Source: Bacteroidota bacterium (GTDB lineage Bacteria > Bacteroidota > Bacteroidia > Flavobacteriales_D > Crocinitomicaceae). Taken from it: DNA of 14,886 nt. Of the stretch, positions 1-5,715 are shown one piece after another. The stretch is taken from positions 1 to 14,886 of the forward strand of contig JAHKAT010000145.1 of the NCBI GenBank assembly GCA_018825925.1. Reading direction: 5' to 3'. Every line of letters begins with the position of its first letter. The first letter of the stretch is position 1. The notes under the pieces were generated by a model. That model saw only the letters and a list, made by a program, of their open reading frames with translations. It had not been told where the DNA came from and searched no databases. The translations under genes and the position numbers were made by a program.

Positions 1-1
1 A

Positions 2-373
2 GACAAAAATGGTGACTTTTGGTTCAATACCGAATTCCGCTATAGTGTTTACGACAGCACCACCTTAAAAAGCAATAAGTTTTACACGAGACACAAAAGT
101 ATTGGCGGTTTAGATGGTAAAAAAGATAGTTATTTGAACGAGTATCTATCAAGTGTAACAGACGACCATAGTAATTTATGGTTTGTAACCTATCGTGATG
201 GTGTTTGGAAATACGATGGAACAAAAATCACACATTATGAAGTACTAGATAATTCAAAAAACATTACTTTATTCAGTATTTACAAGGACAATAATGGCGA
301 CCTTTGGCTTGGCACACACGAAAACGGAGCGTATAAATTTAACGGTCAAACATTTGAGAGATATAAACCATAA
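2..373 (+). CDS. Two-component-regulator-type propeller protein, C-terminal fragment
   Basis: The reading frame is open from the left edge of the window, so the gene starts outside it and only about 123 C-terminal residues are visible. They contain three evenly spaced propeller-blade motifs of the Reg_prop type: DKNGDFWF, then DDHSNLWFVTYRDGVWKYDG, then DNNGDLWLGTHENGAYKFNG. The D-x-x-G/S-N/D-L-W core followed by G-V/A-Y/W-K-Y/F is the hallmark of these repeats, which in Bacteroidota form periplasmic ligand-sensing propellers of hybrid two-component systems or stand alone as secreted proteins. This copy ends right after a blade, with no transmembrane helix, kinase or T9SS domain, so it is probably a stand-alone propeller protein or a truncated sensor. 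What it binds cannot be told. The stop is TAA at 371-373. Confidence 0.8.
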   Translation, partial: DKNGDFWFNTEFRYSVYDSTTLKSNKFYTRHKSIGGLDGKKDSYLNEYLSSVTDDHSNLWFVTYRDGVWKYDGTKITHYEVLDNSKNITLFSIYKDNNGDLWLGTHENGAYKFNGQTFERYKP

Positions 374-436
374 CAGAAAAAAGAGCCGCTGTTAAAAGTA
401 TATTTGAGAAGCACTTAAGAGAGATTCACTCACTAT

Positions 437-483
437 ACTTTCATCAATTTCTTGGAGAACTTTATTTATATTTACCAATTAAG
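437..483. repeat. 47-bp direct repeat, copy A (upstream of mscS-like gene)
   Basis: This 47-bp block recurs in the same orientation at 1850-1896 with only two mismatches (positions 443 and 478 here). The two copies bracket the mscS-like gene. On the minus strand both copies read as the start of the same short open frame (V-N-I-N-K-V-L-Q-E-I-D/E-E-S), each directly preceded by a TAA stop. They may therefore be duplicated pieces of an old gene or element rather than a purely non-coding repeat. The identity of the element is unknown. Confidence 0.85.
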
Positions 484-488
484 GCTCA

Positions 489-564
489 CCCATAAGCTTA
501 GCTACGTTTTTCTGCCGCTGACACGTCACATAAACACGCAGCTACAACCGTTAAACCTTATGTG
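489..564. other. Nested inverted-repeat element upstream of mscS-like gene
   Basis: Several arms in this intergenic stretch are complementary. CATAAG (491-496) pairs with CTTATG (557-562). Inside it, TAGCTACG (499-506) pairs with CGCAGCTA (537-544) with one mismatch. As an alternative fold, CACATAA (527-533) pairs with TTATGTG (558-564). The heptamer GTTAAAC at 550-556 fits the GTTRRRY core of integron attC sites and lies 30 bp before the next gene, but the matching 5' partner expected in an attC site is absent. It is best described as a structured element of unknown function, possibly a recombination site or a leader structure. Confidence 0.4.
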
Positions 565-585
565 TGATAAAAAAGAAAAAATAGT

Positions 586-1485
586 TTGACAGAAAATTTT
601 AAACAGTGGTTACTTGAACATCCGCTTTCAACAAGTATTATTAAATACCTGATTTGGATTGTATTGATAATTCTGGTTATCACTTGGATTAGAAAGATTT
701 TAAAAAAGCGACTTCCCGATAATTCCCTTAGGTATAAATCCCAAAAGGGGATTGAAATAATCGGCTATTTTTTAGCTATTCTAATTACCATCACCTATTT
801 CACAGGAAGTATAAAAGACTTTGGGCTTGCTATTGGTTTGCTGACAGCTGGCATAACCATAACCCTACAGGAATTAATACTAAGTGTTGCTGGCTCATTT
901 TACATTTTTTTTGTCAAGGTGTACAAACCTGGAGATCGGATTGAAATCAATGGGATTAAAGGAGATGTAATTGACATTGACAGTGTTTACACCACTATGA
1001 TGGAGATAGGCCAATGGGTATCTAGTGATAATTATAGCGGGCGAATTGTCAAACTTAGCAATGCTTTTGTATTTAAAGGACCTGTATATAACTACTCACA
1101 AGACTTTCCTTTTGTTTGGGACGAATTTAATATACCTATTCGTTATGGCTCAGATGTTGAAATGGCAAAAAGTATTGTAGTTTCTATAGCACAAGAATGT
1201 CTGTCAGAATATGTTCAAGCTTCACTTTCAGATTGGAAAGGTGTTGTAGACAAATACTATATAGAAGATGCACAGGTCGATCCAACACTTGTAATTACAA
1301 TAACAGATAATTGGATTGAATTTAACTTGAGGTATATCGTTGATTATAAAAAAAGAAGACATACCAAGCATCTTTTGAATGAAGAAATTGGTAAAAGAAT
1401 TCAAGAAACCAATGGTAAAGTAATGTTAGCATCCGCAACATTTGAGATTGTTAAAATTCCAACGGTAAAATTTGGTGAAGAATAA
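586..1485 (+). CDS. MscS-family small-conductance mechanosensitive channel
   Basis: The product is a 299-residue inner-membrane protein of the MscS family, which opens under membrane tension to release solutes during hypo-osmotic shock. Hydrophobic helices lie at about residues 19-37 and 58-80. The pore helix and start of the beta domain follow at about 85-145, with the family pattern GLLTAGITITLQ-ELILSVAGSFYIF, then YKPGDRIEINGIKGDVIDID and TTMMEIG, which matches the MscS TM3 and beta-barrel region. The cytoplasmic alpha/beta cage runs to the end. The start is TTG at 586; an in-frame stop at 568-570 blocks any earlier start, and the N-terminal MTENFKQWLLEHP looks like a natural start of short MscS proteins. 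No Shine-Dalgarno sequence is seen. The gene stands alone between two 47-bp direct repeats and may have moved as a unit. The family assignment is firm; the start codon is less so. Confidence 0.9.
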   Translation: MTENFKQWLLEHPLSTSIIKYLIWIVLIILVITWIRKILKKRLPDNSLRYKSQKGIEIIGYFLAILITITYFTGSIKDFGLAIGLLTAGITITLQELILSVAGSFYIFFVKVYKPGDRIEINGIKGDVIDIDSVYTTMMEIGQWVSSDNYSGRIVKLSNAFVFKGPVYNYSQDFPFVWDEFNIPIRYGSDVEMAKSIVVSIAQECLSEYVQASLSDWKGVVDKYYIEDAQVDPTLVITITDNWIEFNLRYIVDYKKRRHTKHLLNEEIGKRIQETNGKVMLASATFEIVKIPTVKFGEE

Positions 1486-2193
1486 ACTACTCACAATCGA
1501 GTAGACGGCTCCTTTTCCCTACAAGCTGGTTGTCACTAAAAATTTGCTTGAACCTAATCCTACAGAATCTACGTAGCTCTATTTTTGTTTTCTTTTGGCT
1601 TTATTATTCTGTGCTATGCTTTCCTACCCTACCAGCTATATCTCTCTTATTCCTCACCTGTTCGTCTGTTCAGAATCTTTGTAGTCTATTCATCTAGTAT
1701 ATTTTCAGGGGTTTTAATGTATTCGATGTATTTCCTTAGCTCACTGTTTAGACCACTCTACCGCATAGAAGCCCCTTAGCGAAACCCACTTGCGATTAAC
1801 TAATGTTTCCAGGCGCCGCCCCAGTACAAATGAAACTCTCACCCTCTAGACTTTCTTCAATTTCTTGGAGAACTTTATTTATATTTACCACTTAAGACAC
1901 ACAGCACATTTGCCTTGGAAGTGGCTCTGCTTGGTAGTTAGTTTTGTGATGGCAGAACGTTTCTTGTACAGCATCAACAGTTGCGCTAAATATCTCTCCC
2001 ATCCAAACCTACTTATCGATACGTGCATCCCTATAACCTTGGCCAGTGCTATCATTGAACAGTCAGATAAACAGTTAAGAAAACATCAGTGATAGCATCC
2101 TTCAGAGAGCTACAAGCCGACACACAACCCAACTCTTTTGTAGCACATTTTAATTTTCTGCTAACCCAAAAGGTAGTACCACCCCACAAATGA
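1486..2193. other. About 700 bp without an intact gene; coding-like debris on the minus strand
   Basis: No frame here looks like a functional gene. Several minus-strand stretches read like protein but are broken by stops and frame changes: 1487-1600 (ending F-K-Q-I-F-S-D-N-Q-L-V-G-K-R-S-R-L-L-D-C-E), 1796-1891 (starting V-N-I-N-K-V-L-Q-E-I), and 1885-2055, a complete 56-codon frame starting MIALAKVIGMHVS and ending CAVCLKW. The plus-strand open frames in the same stretch have low-complexity hydrophobic content and look like antisense shadows. The region may be a decayed mobile element or duplicated gene; the family was not recognised. A perfect 6-bp inverted repeat, CTACTC/GAGTAG, follows the mscS stop at 1487-1504 but has no T-run. 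Confidence 0.4.
1850..1896. repeat. 47-bp direct repeat, copy B (downstream of mscS-like gene)
   Basis: This is the second copy of the repeat at 437-483, in the same orientation and 45/47 identical. The segment between the two copies is about 1.37 kb and carries the mscS-like gene plus the structured element in front of it. The similarity stops abruptly after the shared TTAAG on one side and fades after ACTTTC on the other. Recombination between the copies would delete the mscS segment. Confidence 0.85.
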
Positions 2194-2201
2194 TAACTTT
2201 G
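2194..2201 (+). promoter_or_regulatory. Candidate -7 promoter box for the Crp/Fnr gene
   Basis: TAACTTTG matches the Bacteroidota sigma-A -7 consensus TAnnTTTG exactly and ends only 4 bp before the ATG at 2206. If used, transcription would begin at or next to the start codon, giving a leaderless or nearly leaderless mRNA. No clear TTG -33 element is present at the usual spacing, so the call is moderate. Confidence 0.5.
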
Positions 2202-2205
2202 CAGA

Positions 2206-2826
2206 ATGGAACTAAATGACATTATAGAATTCAAATCTTCTCCGCTAATGAGGCAAAAACTGGCAGACTTTGGTTTCGCCAAGACATTTGCCGAAAGCGA
2301 AACAATACTTAATGAAAATGCTTATATCAAAGTAATTCCTATTGTAACAAATGGTAGCATACGCGTAATGCGGACAGACGAGGACGGAAGAGAAATTTTA
2401 CTTTATTACATCAAGGCAGGAGAAAGCTGCATTATGTCTTTTCTAGGTGGTTTGCACCATGATACAAGTAAAGTAAAAGCTATTGCAGAAGAAGAGACCG
2501 AAATACTTTTTATTCCTATAGACAAAGTAAATTTACTCATTAAAGAATTTCCCGAATGGCTAGACTATATTTTTCGTTTGTATCACAAGCGCTTTGAAGA
2601 ATTGCTAGAAGTTGTAAACGCTATTGCATTTAAAAAATTAGACGAGCGACTTTTGACTTTCATTAAAAAGAAGTGTGAGATAACAAAAAGCCAAACGCTA
2701 TATGTAACTCACGAACAATTAGCCAACGAACTGGGAACAGCCCGAGTAGTGGTTTCACGATTGCTTAAACAAATGGAAGATGAGGGCTTGGTTGAGTTAG
2801 GAAGAAATAAAATTACTCTTATGTAA
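2206..2826 (+). CDS. Crp/Fnr-family transcriptional regulator of the sulfur locus
   Basis: This 206-residue protein has the Crp/Fnr layout: a cyclic-nucleotide-binding-like beta-roll at about residues 20-115, a long dimerisation helix at about 116-145, and a C-terminal winged helix-turn-helix at about 146-206. The HTH reads THEQLANELGTARVVVSRLL, with the GTAR-VVVSR-LLKQ-ME recognition helix typical of the family. There is no N-terminal Cys cluster, so it is not an oxygen-sensing Fe-S FNR. Two cysteines stand out, Cys75 in GESCIMSF and Cys157 in KKCEIT; a thiol- or persulfide-sensing role is conceivable but is inference. It is the first gene of a reduced-sulfur locus. A Crp/Fnr-like palindrome overlaps its stop codon and recurs before the MBL gene, so these downstream units are its likely targets. 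ATG at 2206 is the natural start. Confidence 0.9.
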   Translation: MELNDIIEFKSSPLMRQKLADFGFAKTFAESETILNENAYIKVIPIVTNGSIRVMRTDEDGREILLYYIKAGESCIMSFLGGLHHDTSKVKAIAEEETEILFIPIDKVNLLIKEFPEWLDYIFRLYHKRFEELLEVVNAIAFKKLDERLLTFIKKKCEITKSQTLYVTHEQLANELGTARVVVSRLLKQMEDEGLVELGRNKITLM

Positions 2827-2844
2827 CATAAGTAACTGTGTAGC
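2822..2844. promoter_or_regulatory. Crp/Fnr-like operator 1, before the YgaP/TauE genes
   Basis: The core is GTAAC-ATAA-GTAAC at 2823-2836, a near-palindrome of the Crp/Fnr type (5-bp arms, 4-bp spacer, one arm mismatch). The 23 bp shown, ending CTGTGTAGC, match operator 2 at 3487-3509 at 20 positions. The site overlaps the stop codon of the regulator gene (TAA at 2824-2826). Its centre lies about 41.5 bp before the predicted transcription start, the class II activator position. The distance to the downstream -7-like box (15 bp after the GTGTAG end) is the same as at operator 2. Confidence 0.7.
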
Positions 2845-2858
2845 TGCATTCATTGTTC

Positions 2859-2866
2859 GACTTTTG
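2859..2866 (+). promoter_or_regulatory. -7-like box for the YgaP/TauE unit
   Basis: GACTTTTG matches TAnnTTTG at all but the first position. It lies 15 bp after the shared GTGTAG end of operator 1 and 34 bp before the ATG at 2901. A weak box with no -33 element is what would be expected of an activator-dependent promoter. Confidence 0.5.
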
Positions 2867-2900
2867 TAGTGTATTAATTCATTCACCAAAATTAAAATAG

Positions 2901-3107
2901 ATGAAAAAGAACATGGGAACCATTGACAAAGTAGTAAGAATACTTGTCGCTGTTGTAATTACAGGATTGTATTTTGCAAACATTATTTCAGGAACTGTTG
3001 CTATTTTCCTCTTAATTCTAGCTTCAGTTTTCATCCTTACAAGTTTTATAAGTTTTTGTCCGCTGTATTTACCATTCGGACTTTCCACCAGAAAAAAAAG
3101 ACAATAA
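2901..3107 (+). CDS. YgaP-type (DUF2892) small membrane protein
   Basis: This is a 68-residue protein with two predicted transmembrane helices (about residues 11-29 and 31-51) and the starting pattern MGTIDKVVRILVAVVI, followed by a short CPLYLPFGLSTRKK tail. This matches the YgaP-like transmembrane domain (DUF2892). In E. coli YgaP that domain anchors a rhodanese; here it is a separate polypeptide in a locus that supplies rhodaneses elsewhere. A single cysteine, Cys53, sits at the membrane edge after the second helix, a position often kept in this family. The gene is separated from the next one by a single base, so the two are co-transcribed under operator 1. A role in sulfur-compound sensing or transport is inferred from context only. 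Confidence 0.8.
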   Translation: MKKNMGTIDKVVRILVAVVITGLYFANIISGTVAIFLLILASVFILTSFISFCPLYLPFGLSTRKKRQ

Positions 3108-3108
3108 T

Positions 3109-3477
3109 ATGGAACTGCAAAACGCAATTATCATTGCTTTAATCGGTGCTGTCTCTGGACTTCTTGGCGGAATGTTTGGATTGGGAGGTGCTATCATTAT
3201 CATTCCTGCAATGGTAATACTACTTGGCTATTCGCAACAAATGGCACAAGGCACTGCATTAATTATGATGGTCCTACCGGTTGGCGCTTTAGCTGCTTTT
3301 CAATACTACCAACAAGGATTTGTTGACGTGAAAGCAGCACTGATTTTAGCCGCCTTCTTTTTTGTTGGTGGTTATTTCGGGGCCAAATTCGCGACGCAAA
3401 TTCCGCAGGATATTTTACAGAAAACATTTGCAGTTTTGCTTGTAGGCATTGCTATTAAAATGTGGTTTCAAAAATAA
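3109..3477 (+). CDS. Half-size sulfite exporter TauE/SafE family protein
   Basis: This 122-residue integral membrane protein has about four helices. The N-terminal motif GAVSGLLGGMFGLGGAIIIIP and the following QGTALIMMVLP are the signature of the TauE/SafE family, whose full-length members (about 250 residues) move sulfite, sulfoacetate or other sulfur anions. Full-length proteins contain two such repeats in inverted orientation; this one contains a single repeat and ends cleanly with GIAIKMWFQK, so it must pair with itself or a partner to form a channel (inference). It is not a broken gene: start and stop are clean, and half-size versions are common in Bacteroidota sulfur loci. It likely exports sulfite or a related product of the MBL dioxygenase encoded next. 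Confidence 0.88.
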   Translation: MELQNAIIIALIGAVSGLLGGMFGLGGAIIIIPAMVILLGYSQQMAQGTALIMMVLPVGALAAFQYYQQGFVDVKAALILAAFFFVGGYFGAKFATQIPQDILQKTFAVLLVGIAIKMWFQK

Positions 3478-3486
3478 ATACCATTG

Positions 3487-3509
3487 TGTAACAAAGGTTA
3501 CTGTGTAGC
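3487..3509. promoter_or_regulatory. Crp/Fnr-like operator 2, before the MBL-rhodanese operon
   Basis: The core GTAAC-AAAG-GTTAC at 3488-3501 is a perfect inverted repeat with 5-bp arms and a 4-bp spacer, the geometry of Crp/Fnr sites. With the flanking CTGTGTAGC it matches operator 1 (2822-2844) at 20 of 23 positions. Its centre is about 41.5 bp before the predicted start of transcription, which suits class II activation. It starts 10 bp after the tauE-like stop, so the MBL operon appears to have its own regulated promoter. Confidence 0.78.
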
Positions 3510-3523
3510 AAAAATCAACATCG

Positions 3524-3531
3524 CATCTTTG
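3524..3531 (+). promoter_or_regulatory. -7-like box for the MBL-rhodanese operon
   Basis: CATCTTTG fits TAnnTTTG except at the first base, followed by CA as in many Bacteroidota promoters. It lies 15 bp after the end of the operator 2 GTGTAG, exactly as at operator 1, and about 21 bp before the ATG at 3553. Confidence 0.5.
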
Positions 3532-3552
3532 CATCATCAAAATAATAAGGAA

Positions 3553-4908
3553 ATGGAAATCAAACAATTTGAAGACAAAAATTTAGCTCACTACTCTTAC
3601 GCTATACTAAGCAACGGAGAAGTAGCATTGATTGATCCTGCAAGAAATCCTCAACCGTATTACGATTTTGCAAAACAGAACAACGCTAAAATCACTACCG
3701 TAATTGAAACGCATCCACATGCTGATTTTGTAAGTAGCCATTTAGAAATTTACAACTCAACCGAAGCAACAATTTATGTTAGTAAACTATTGGGTGCTCA
3801 ATATTTGCACCAATCTTTTGATGATGGAGATGCAATTTTATTAGGCAATATAACATTGAAAGCATTAAACACTGCTGGACATTCGCCCGACAGTATTAGC
3901 ATTGTTGCAATTGATGAAAACGGAAAGCAACAAGCTGTTTTTACTGGCGACACTTTATTTATTGGCGATTGTGGAAGGCCTGATTTAAGAGAACAAGCAG
4001 GAGCTATAACAGCAGCTAAAGCAGATTTAGCCAAACAAATGTTTCATTCGCTTCGCAATAAGTTAATGACTTTACCCGATCATGTAATGGTATATCCAGC
4101 TCACGGTGCAGGCAGTTTGTGTGGCAAAGGGCTGAGTGAACAAAACAGCAGCACCATTGGTGCAGAAAAAATCGGCAATTGGAGTTTACAAAATTTAAGT
4201 GAAGAAAAATTTGTAGAAGAATTGCTAGCTGACCAACCCTTTATTCCAAAATATTTTCCGTTTGACGTAGCTCTAAACAAAAAAGGTGCTCCTGATTATA
4301 CAACAAGTATTTTGAAAGTGCCAAAGAGAGAACCTGTTACTAGTGCAGCCTGTGCAAATTCACTTAATCCTGGAGTTTTAATTATTGACACAAGACCACA
4401 GGAGCAATTTAAAAAAGCACACTTAAAAAATGCAATCAACCTCATGAACGATATCAAATTTGAAACTTGGTTGGGCAGCATTGTAAATCCAGACGAGCAA
4501 TTTTATTTGATTGCAGAAAACGAAACCATTTTAAATGAGTTGATTGAACGCACGGCAAAAATTGGCTACGAAAAACAAATTGAATTGGCTTTTGTAGCAG
4601 ATTATGGCAATTCTTCTATGCAAATAATTGACAGTGAATTATTTAAAACAAATCAAGATGCTTATACCATCATTGACATTCGCAATCATTCAGAATTAAA
4701 AAACAATGAAATTTTTGCAAATACAATTCATATTCCTTTGCATGAATTACGAGAACGAACAAACGAAATTCCATTAAACAAACCTATTGTAGTGCATTGT
4801 GCAGGTGGTTACAGAAGTGCGGCAGGAAGCAGTATTATCGAATCTAAACTAAACGGTACTTCACAAGTATATGATTTAAGCGTTGCCGTAAATCAATTTC
4901 AAAAATGA
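3553..4908 (+). CDS. MBL-fold persulfide-dioxygenase-like protein fused to two rhodanese domains
   Basis: The product has 451 residues. The MBL domain (about 1-235) carries the ETHE1-type metal site: THPHADF with His54, His56 and Asp58, GHSPDS with His110, GDTLFIGDCGRPDL with Asp133, and YPAHGAGSLC with His184. In this family a mononuclear iron (His-His-Asp) oxidises glutathione or protein persulfide to sulfite. Two rhodanese folds follow. The first (about 268-350) has no catalytic cysteine (its loop reads AENETI) and is probably structural. The second (about 368-451) has an active loop CAGGYRS with Cys416. The start is ATG 3553; an in-frame TTG at 3484 would place operator 2 inside the gene and is unlikely. 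The classic HxHxDH motif ends in Phe59 instead of His, which fits an iron site that needs no second metal. The stop overlaps the next start by 4 bp. Confidence 0.92.
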   Translation: MEIKQFEDKNLAHYSYAILSNGEVALIDPARNPQPYYDFAKQNNAKITTVIETHPHADFVSSHLEIYNSTEATIYVSKLLGAQYLHQSFDDGDAILLGNITLKALNTAGHSPDSISIVAIDENGKQQAVFTGDTLFIGDCGRPDLREQAGAITAAKADLAKQMFHSLRNKLMTLPDHVMVYPAHGAGSLCGKGLSEQNSSTIGAEKIGNWSLQNLSEEKFVEELLADQPFIPKYFPFDVALNKKGAPDYTTSILKVPKREPVTSAACANSLNPGVLIIDTRPQEQFKKAHLKNAINLMNDIKFETWLGSIVNPDEQFYLIAENETILNELIERTAKIGYEKQIELAFVADYGNSSMQIIDSELFKTNQDAYTIIDIRNHSELKNNEIFANTIHIPLHELRERTNEIPLNKPIVVHCAGGYRSAAGSSIIESKLNGTSQVYDLSVAVNQFQK

Positions 4909-5108
4909 CCTTTATCCTAAAACATAAGTTCGTCATCATTGGAATAATCACTGGGGCAATTGCCGGCTACCTCTACTATCATTTTGTAGGGTGTTTAAGT
5001 GGCACTTGTGCCATCACTTCCAAACCGCTGAACAGTATCTTATATGGTGCAATGTTGGGAGGTTTGTTGTTCAATATGTTTAAAAAAGAAAAATCAAAAA
5101 CAGAATAA
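4905..5108 (+). CDS. DUF6132 small membrane protein
   Basis: This 67-residue protein has two predicted membrane helices (about 9-26 and 44-57) separated by a loop with CLSGTCAITSKP, the conserved core of DUF6132, a family found in Bacteroidota beside rhodaneses and TauE-like permeases. The CX4C pair (Cys30, Cys35) could form a disulfide or hold sulfane sulfur, but no activity is known. The ATG overlaps the MBL stop in an ATGA arrangement, so translation is coupled. A lysine-rich tail (KKEKSKTE) probably faces the cytoplasm. Confidence 0.82.
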   Translation: MTFILKHKFVIIGIITGAIAGYLYYHFVGCLSGTCAITSKPLNSILYGAMLGGLLFNMFKKEKSKTE

Positions 5109-5110
5109 AA

Positions 5111-5396
5111 ATGAATATAGAAAAAAATCATTAAAGAAAAGCAAGGCACTATTGTAGATGTGCGAACAACCGAAGAATTCAGAGGAGGAAATGTTTCGGG
5201 TTCAATCAATATTCCTTTGCAGGAAATTGTGAAACGAATTGATGAGTTGAAAAATCTTAAACAGCCATTGGTATTATGCTGTGCATCGGGCGGAAGAAGT
5301 GGTCAAGCACACGGCTATCTTGCACAACAAGGCATTGAATGTTGTAATGCCGGTTCTTGGTTGGATGTAAATTATTATCACTCTCAAACACTATAA
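5111..5396 (+). pseudogene. Small single-domain rhodanese with a one-base frameshift in an A7 run
   Basis: The ATG at 5111 starts MNIEK and then meets a stop at 5132-5134 because the run at 5121-5127 has seven A residues. With six, the frame would continue as MNIEKIIKEKQGTIVDVR and join the open frame that runs to the TAA at 5394-5396, giving a normal rhodanese of about 94 residues. The body is intact: VDVRTTEEFRGGNVSGSINIP, then active loop CCASGGRS with the catalytic Cys, then the typical ending AGSWLDVNYY. A GTG at 5160 is the first start candidate in the long frame, but it would remove the first beta strand. Either the gene is a fresh pseudogene, the base is a sequencing error, or slippage on the A-run restores the frame. 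Sulfur transfer from thiosulfate or persulfide is the family role. Confidence 0.8.
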
Positions 5397-5399
5397 AAA

Positions 5400-5714
5400 A
5401 TGATAAACGCAATAAAAAATCTATTCGGCTTTGGTCCAAAAGTAGACTATGCCAATTTAGTAAAGCAAGGAGCAATCATCTTAGATGTTCGCAGCAAAGG
5501 TGAATATCAAGCCGGACACATTAAAGGTTCAATCAATATTTCAGTTGATACGTTGAACAACAATTTGAGCAAGCTAAAAAAAGATAAGCCAATTATTACC
5601 TGTTGTGCAAGCGGCATGAGAAGCGCGTCTGCAAAAAGCATCTTAAAATCAAATGGCTTTAAAGAGGTTCATAATGGTGGTGGTTGGAATAGTTTGCAAA
5701 ACAAAATGAGATAA
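5400..5714 (+). CDS. Small rhodanese-like sulfurtransferase
   Basis: This 104-residue cytosolic protein consists of a short N-terminal segment (MINAIKNLFGFGPKVDY) and one rhodanese domain at about 16-104. It shows IILDVRSKGEYQAGHIKGSINI, where the CDC25/rhodanese DVR..E...GHI..S.NI pattern is clear, and the active loop CCASGMRS with catalytic Cys69 in the six-residue loop typical of sulfur-acceptor rhodaneses. It starts 3 bp after the frameshifted rhodanese upstream, resembles it, and is probably a tandem duplicate that has diverged. If the upstream copy is dead, this protein could supply its function. No secretion signal is seen. Confidence 0.92.
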   Translation: MINAIKNLFGFGPKVDYANLVKQGAIILDVRSKGEYQAGHIKGSINISVDTLNNNLSKLKKDKPIITCCASGMRSASAKSILKSNGFKEVHNGGGWNSLQNKMR

Positions 5715-5715
5715 A

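Noticed and set aside
550..556. Integron attC site
   Set aside because: GTTAAAC fits the core, but no matching RYYYAAC partner, no integrase and no second site after the gene were found.
1487..1504. CTACTC/GAGTAG hairpin as the mscS terminator
   Set aside because: The short stem is followed by ACGGCTCC, not by a T-run.
1585..2092. Plus-strand frames of 64 and 75 codons
   Set aside because: Low-complexity hydrophobic translations with no domain; the minus strand reads better and the region is decayed.
2052..2282. Minus-strand frame of 76 codons
   Set aside because: It overlaps the start and promoter of the Crp/Fnr gene and has no recognisable features.
3484..3552. N-terminal extension of the MBL protein from an in-frame TTG
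   Set aside because: It would contain operator 2 and the -7 box, and the family starts at MEIKQFEDKN.
5160..5162. GTG as the true start of the first small rhodanese
   Set aside because: It would remove the first strand (GTIVDVR), and a proper ATG start exists one frameshift away.
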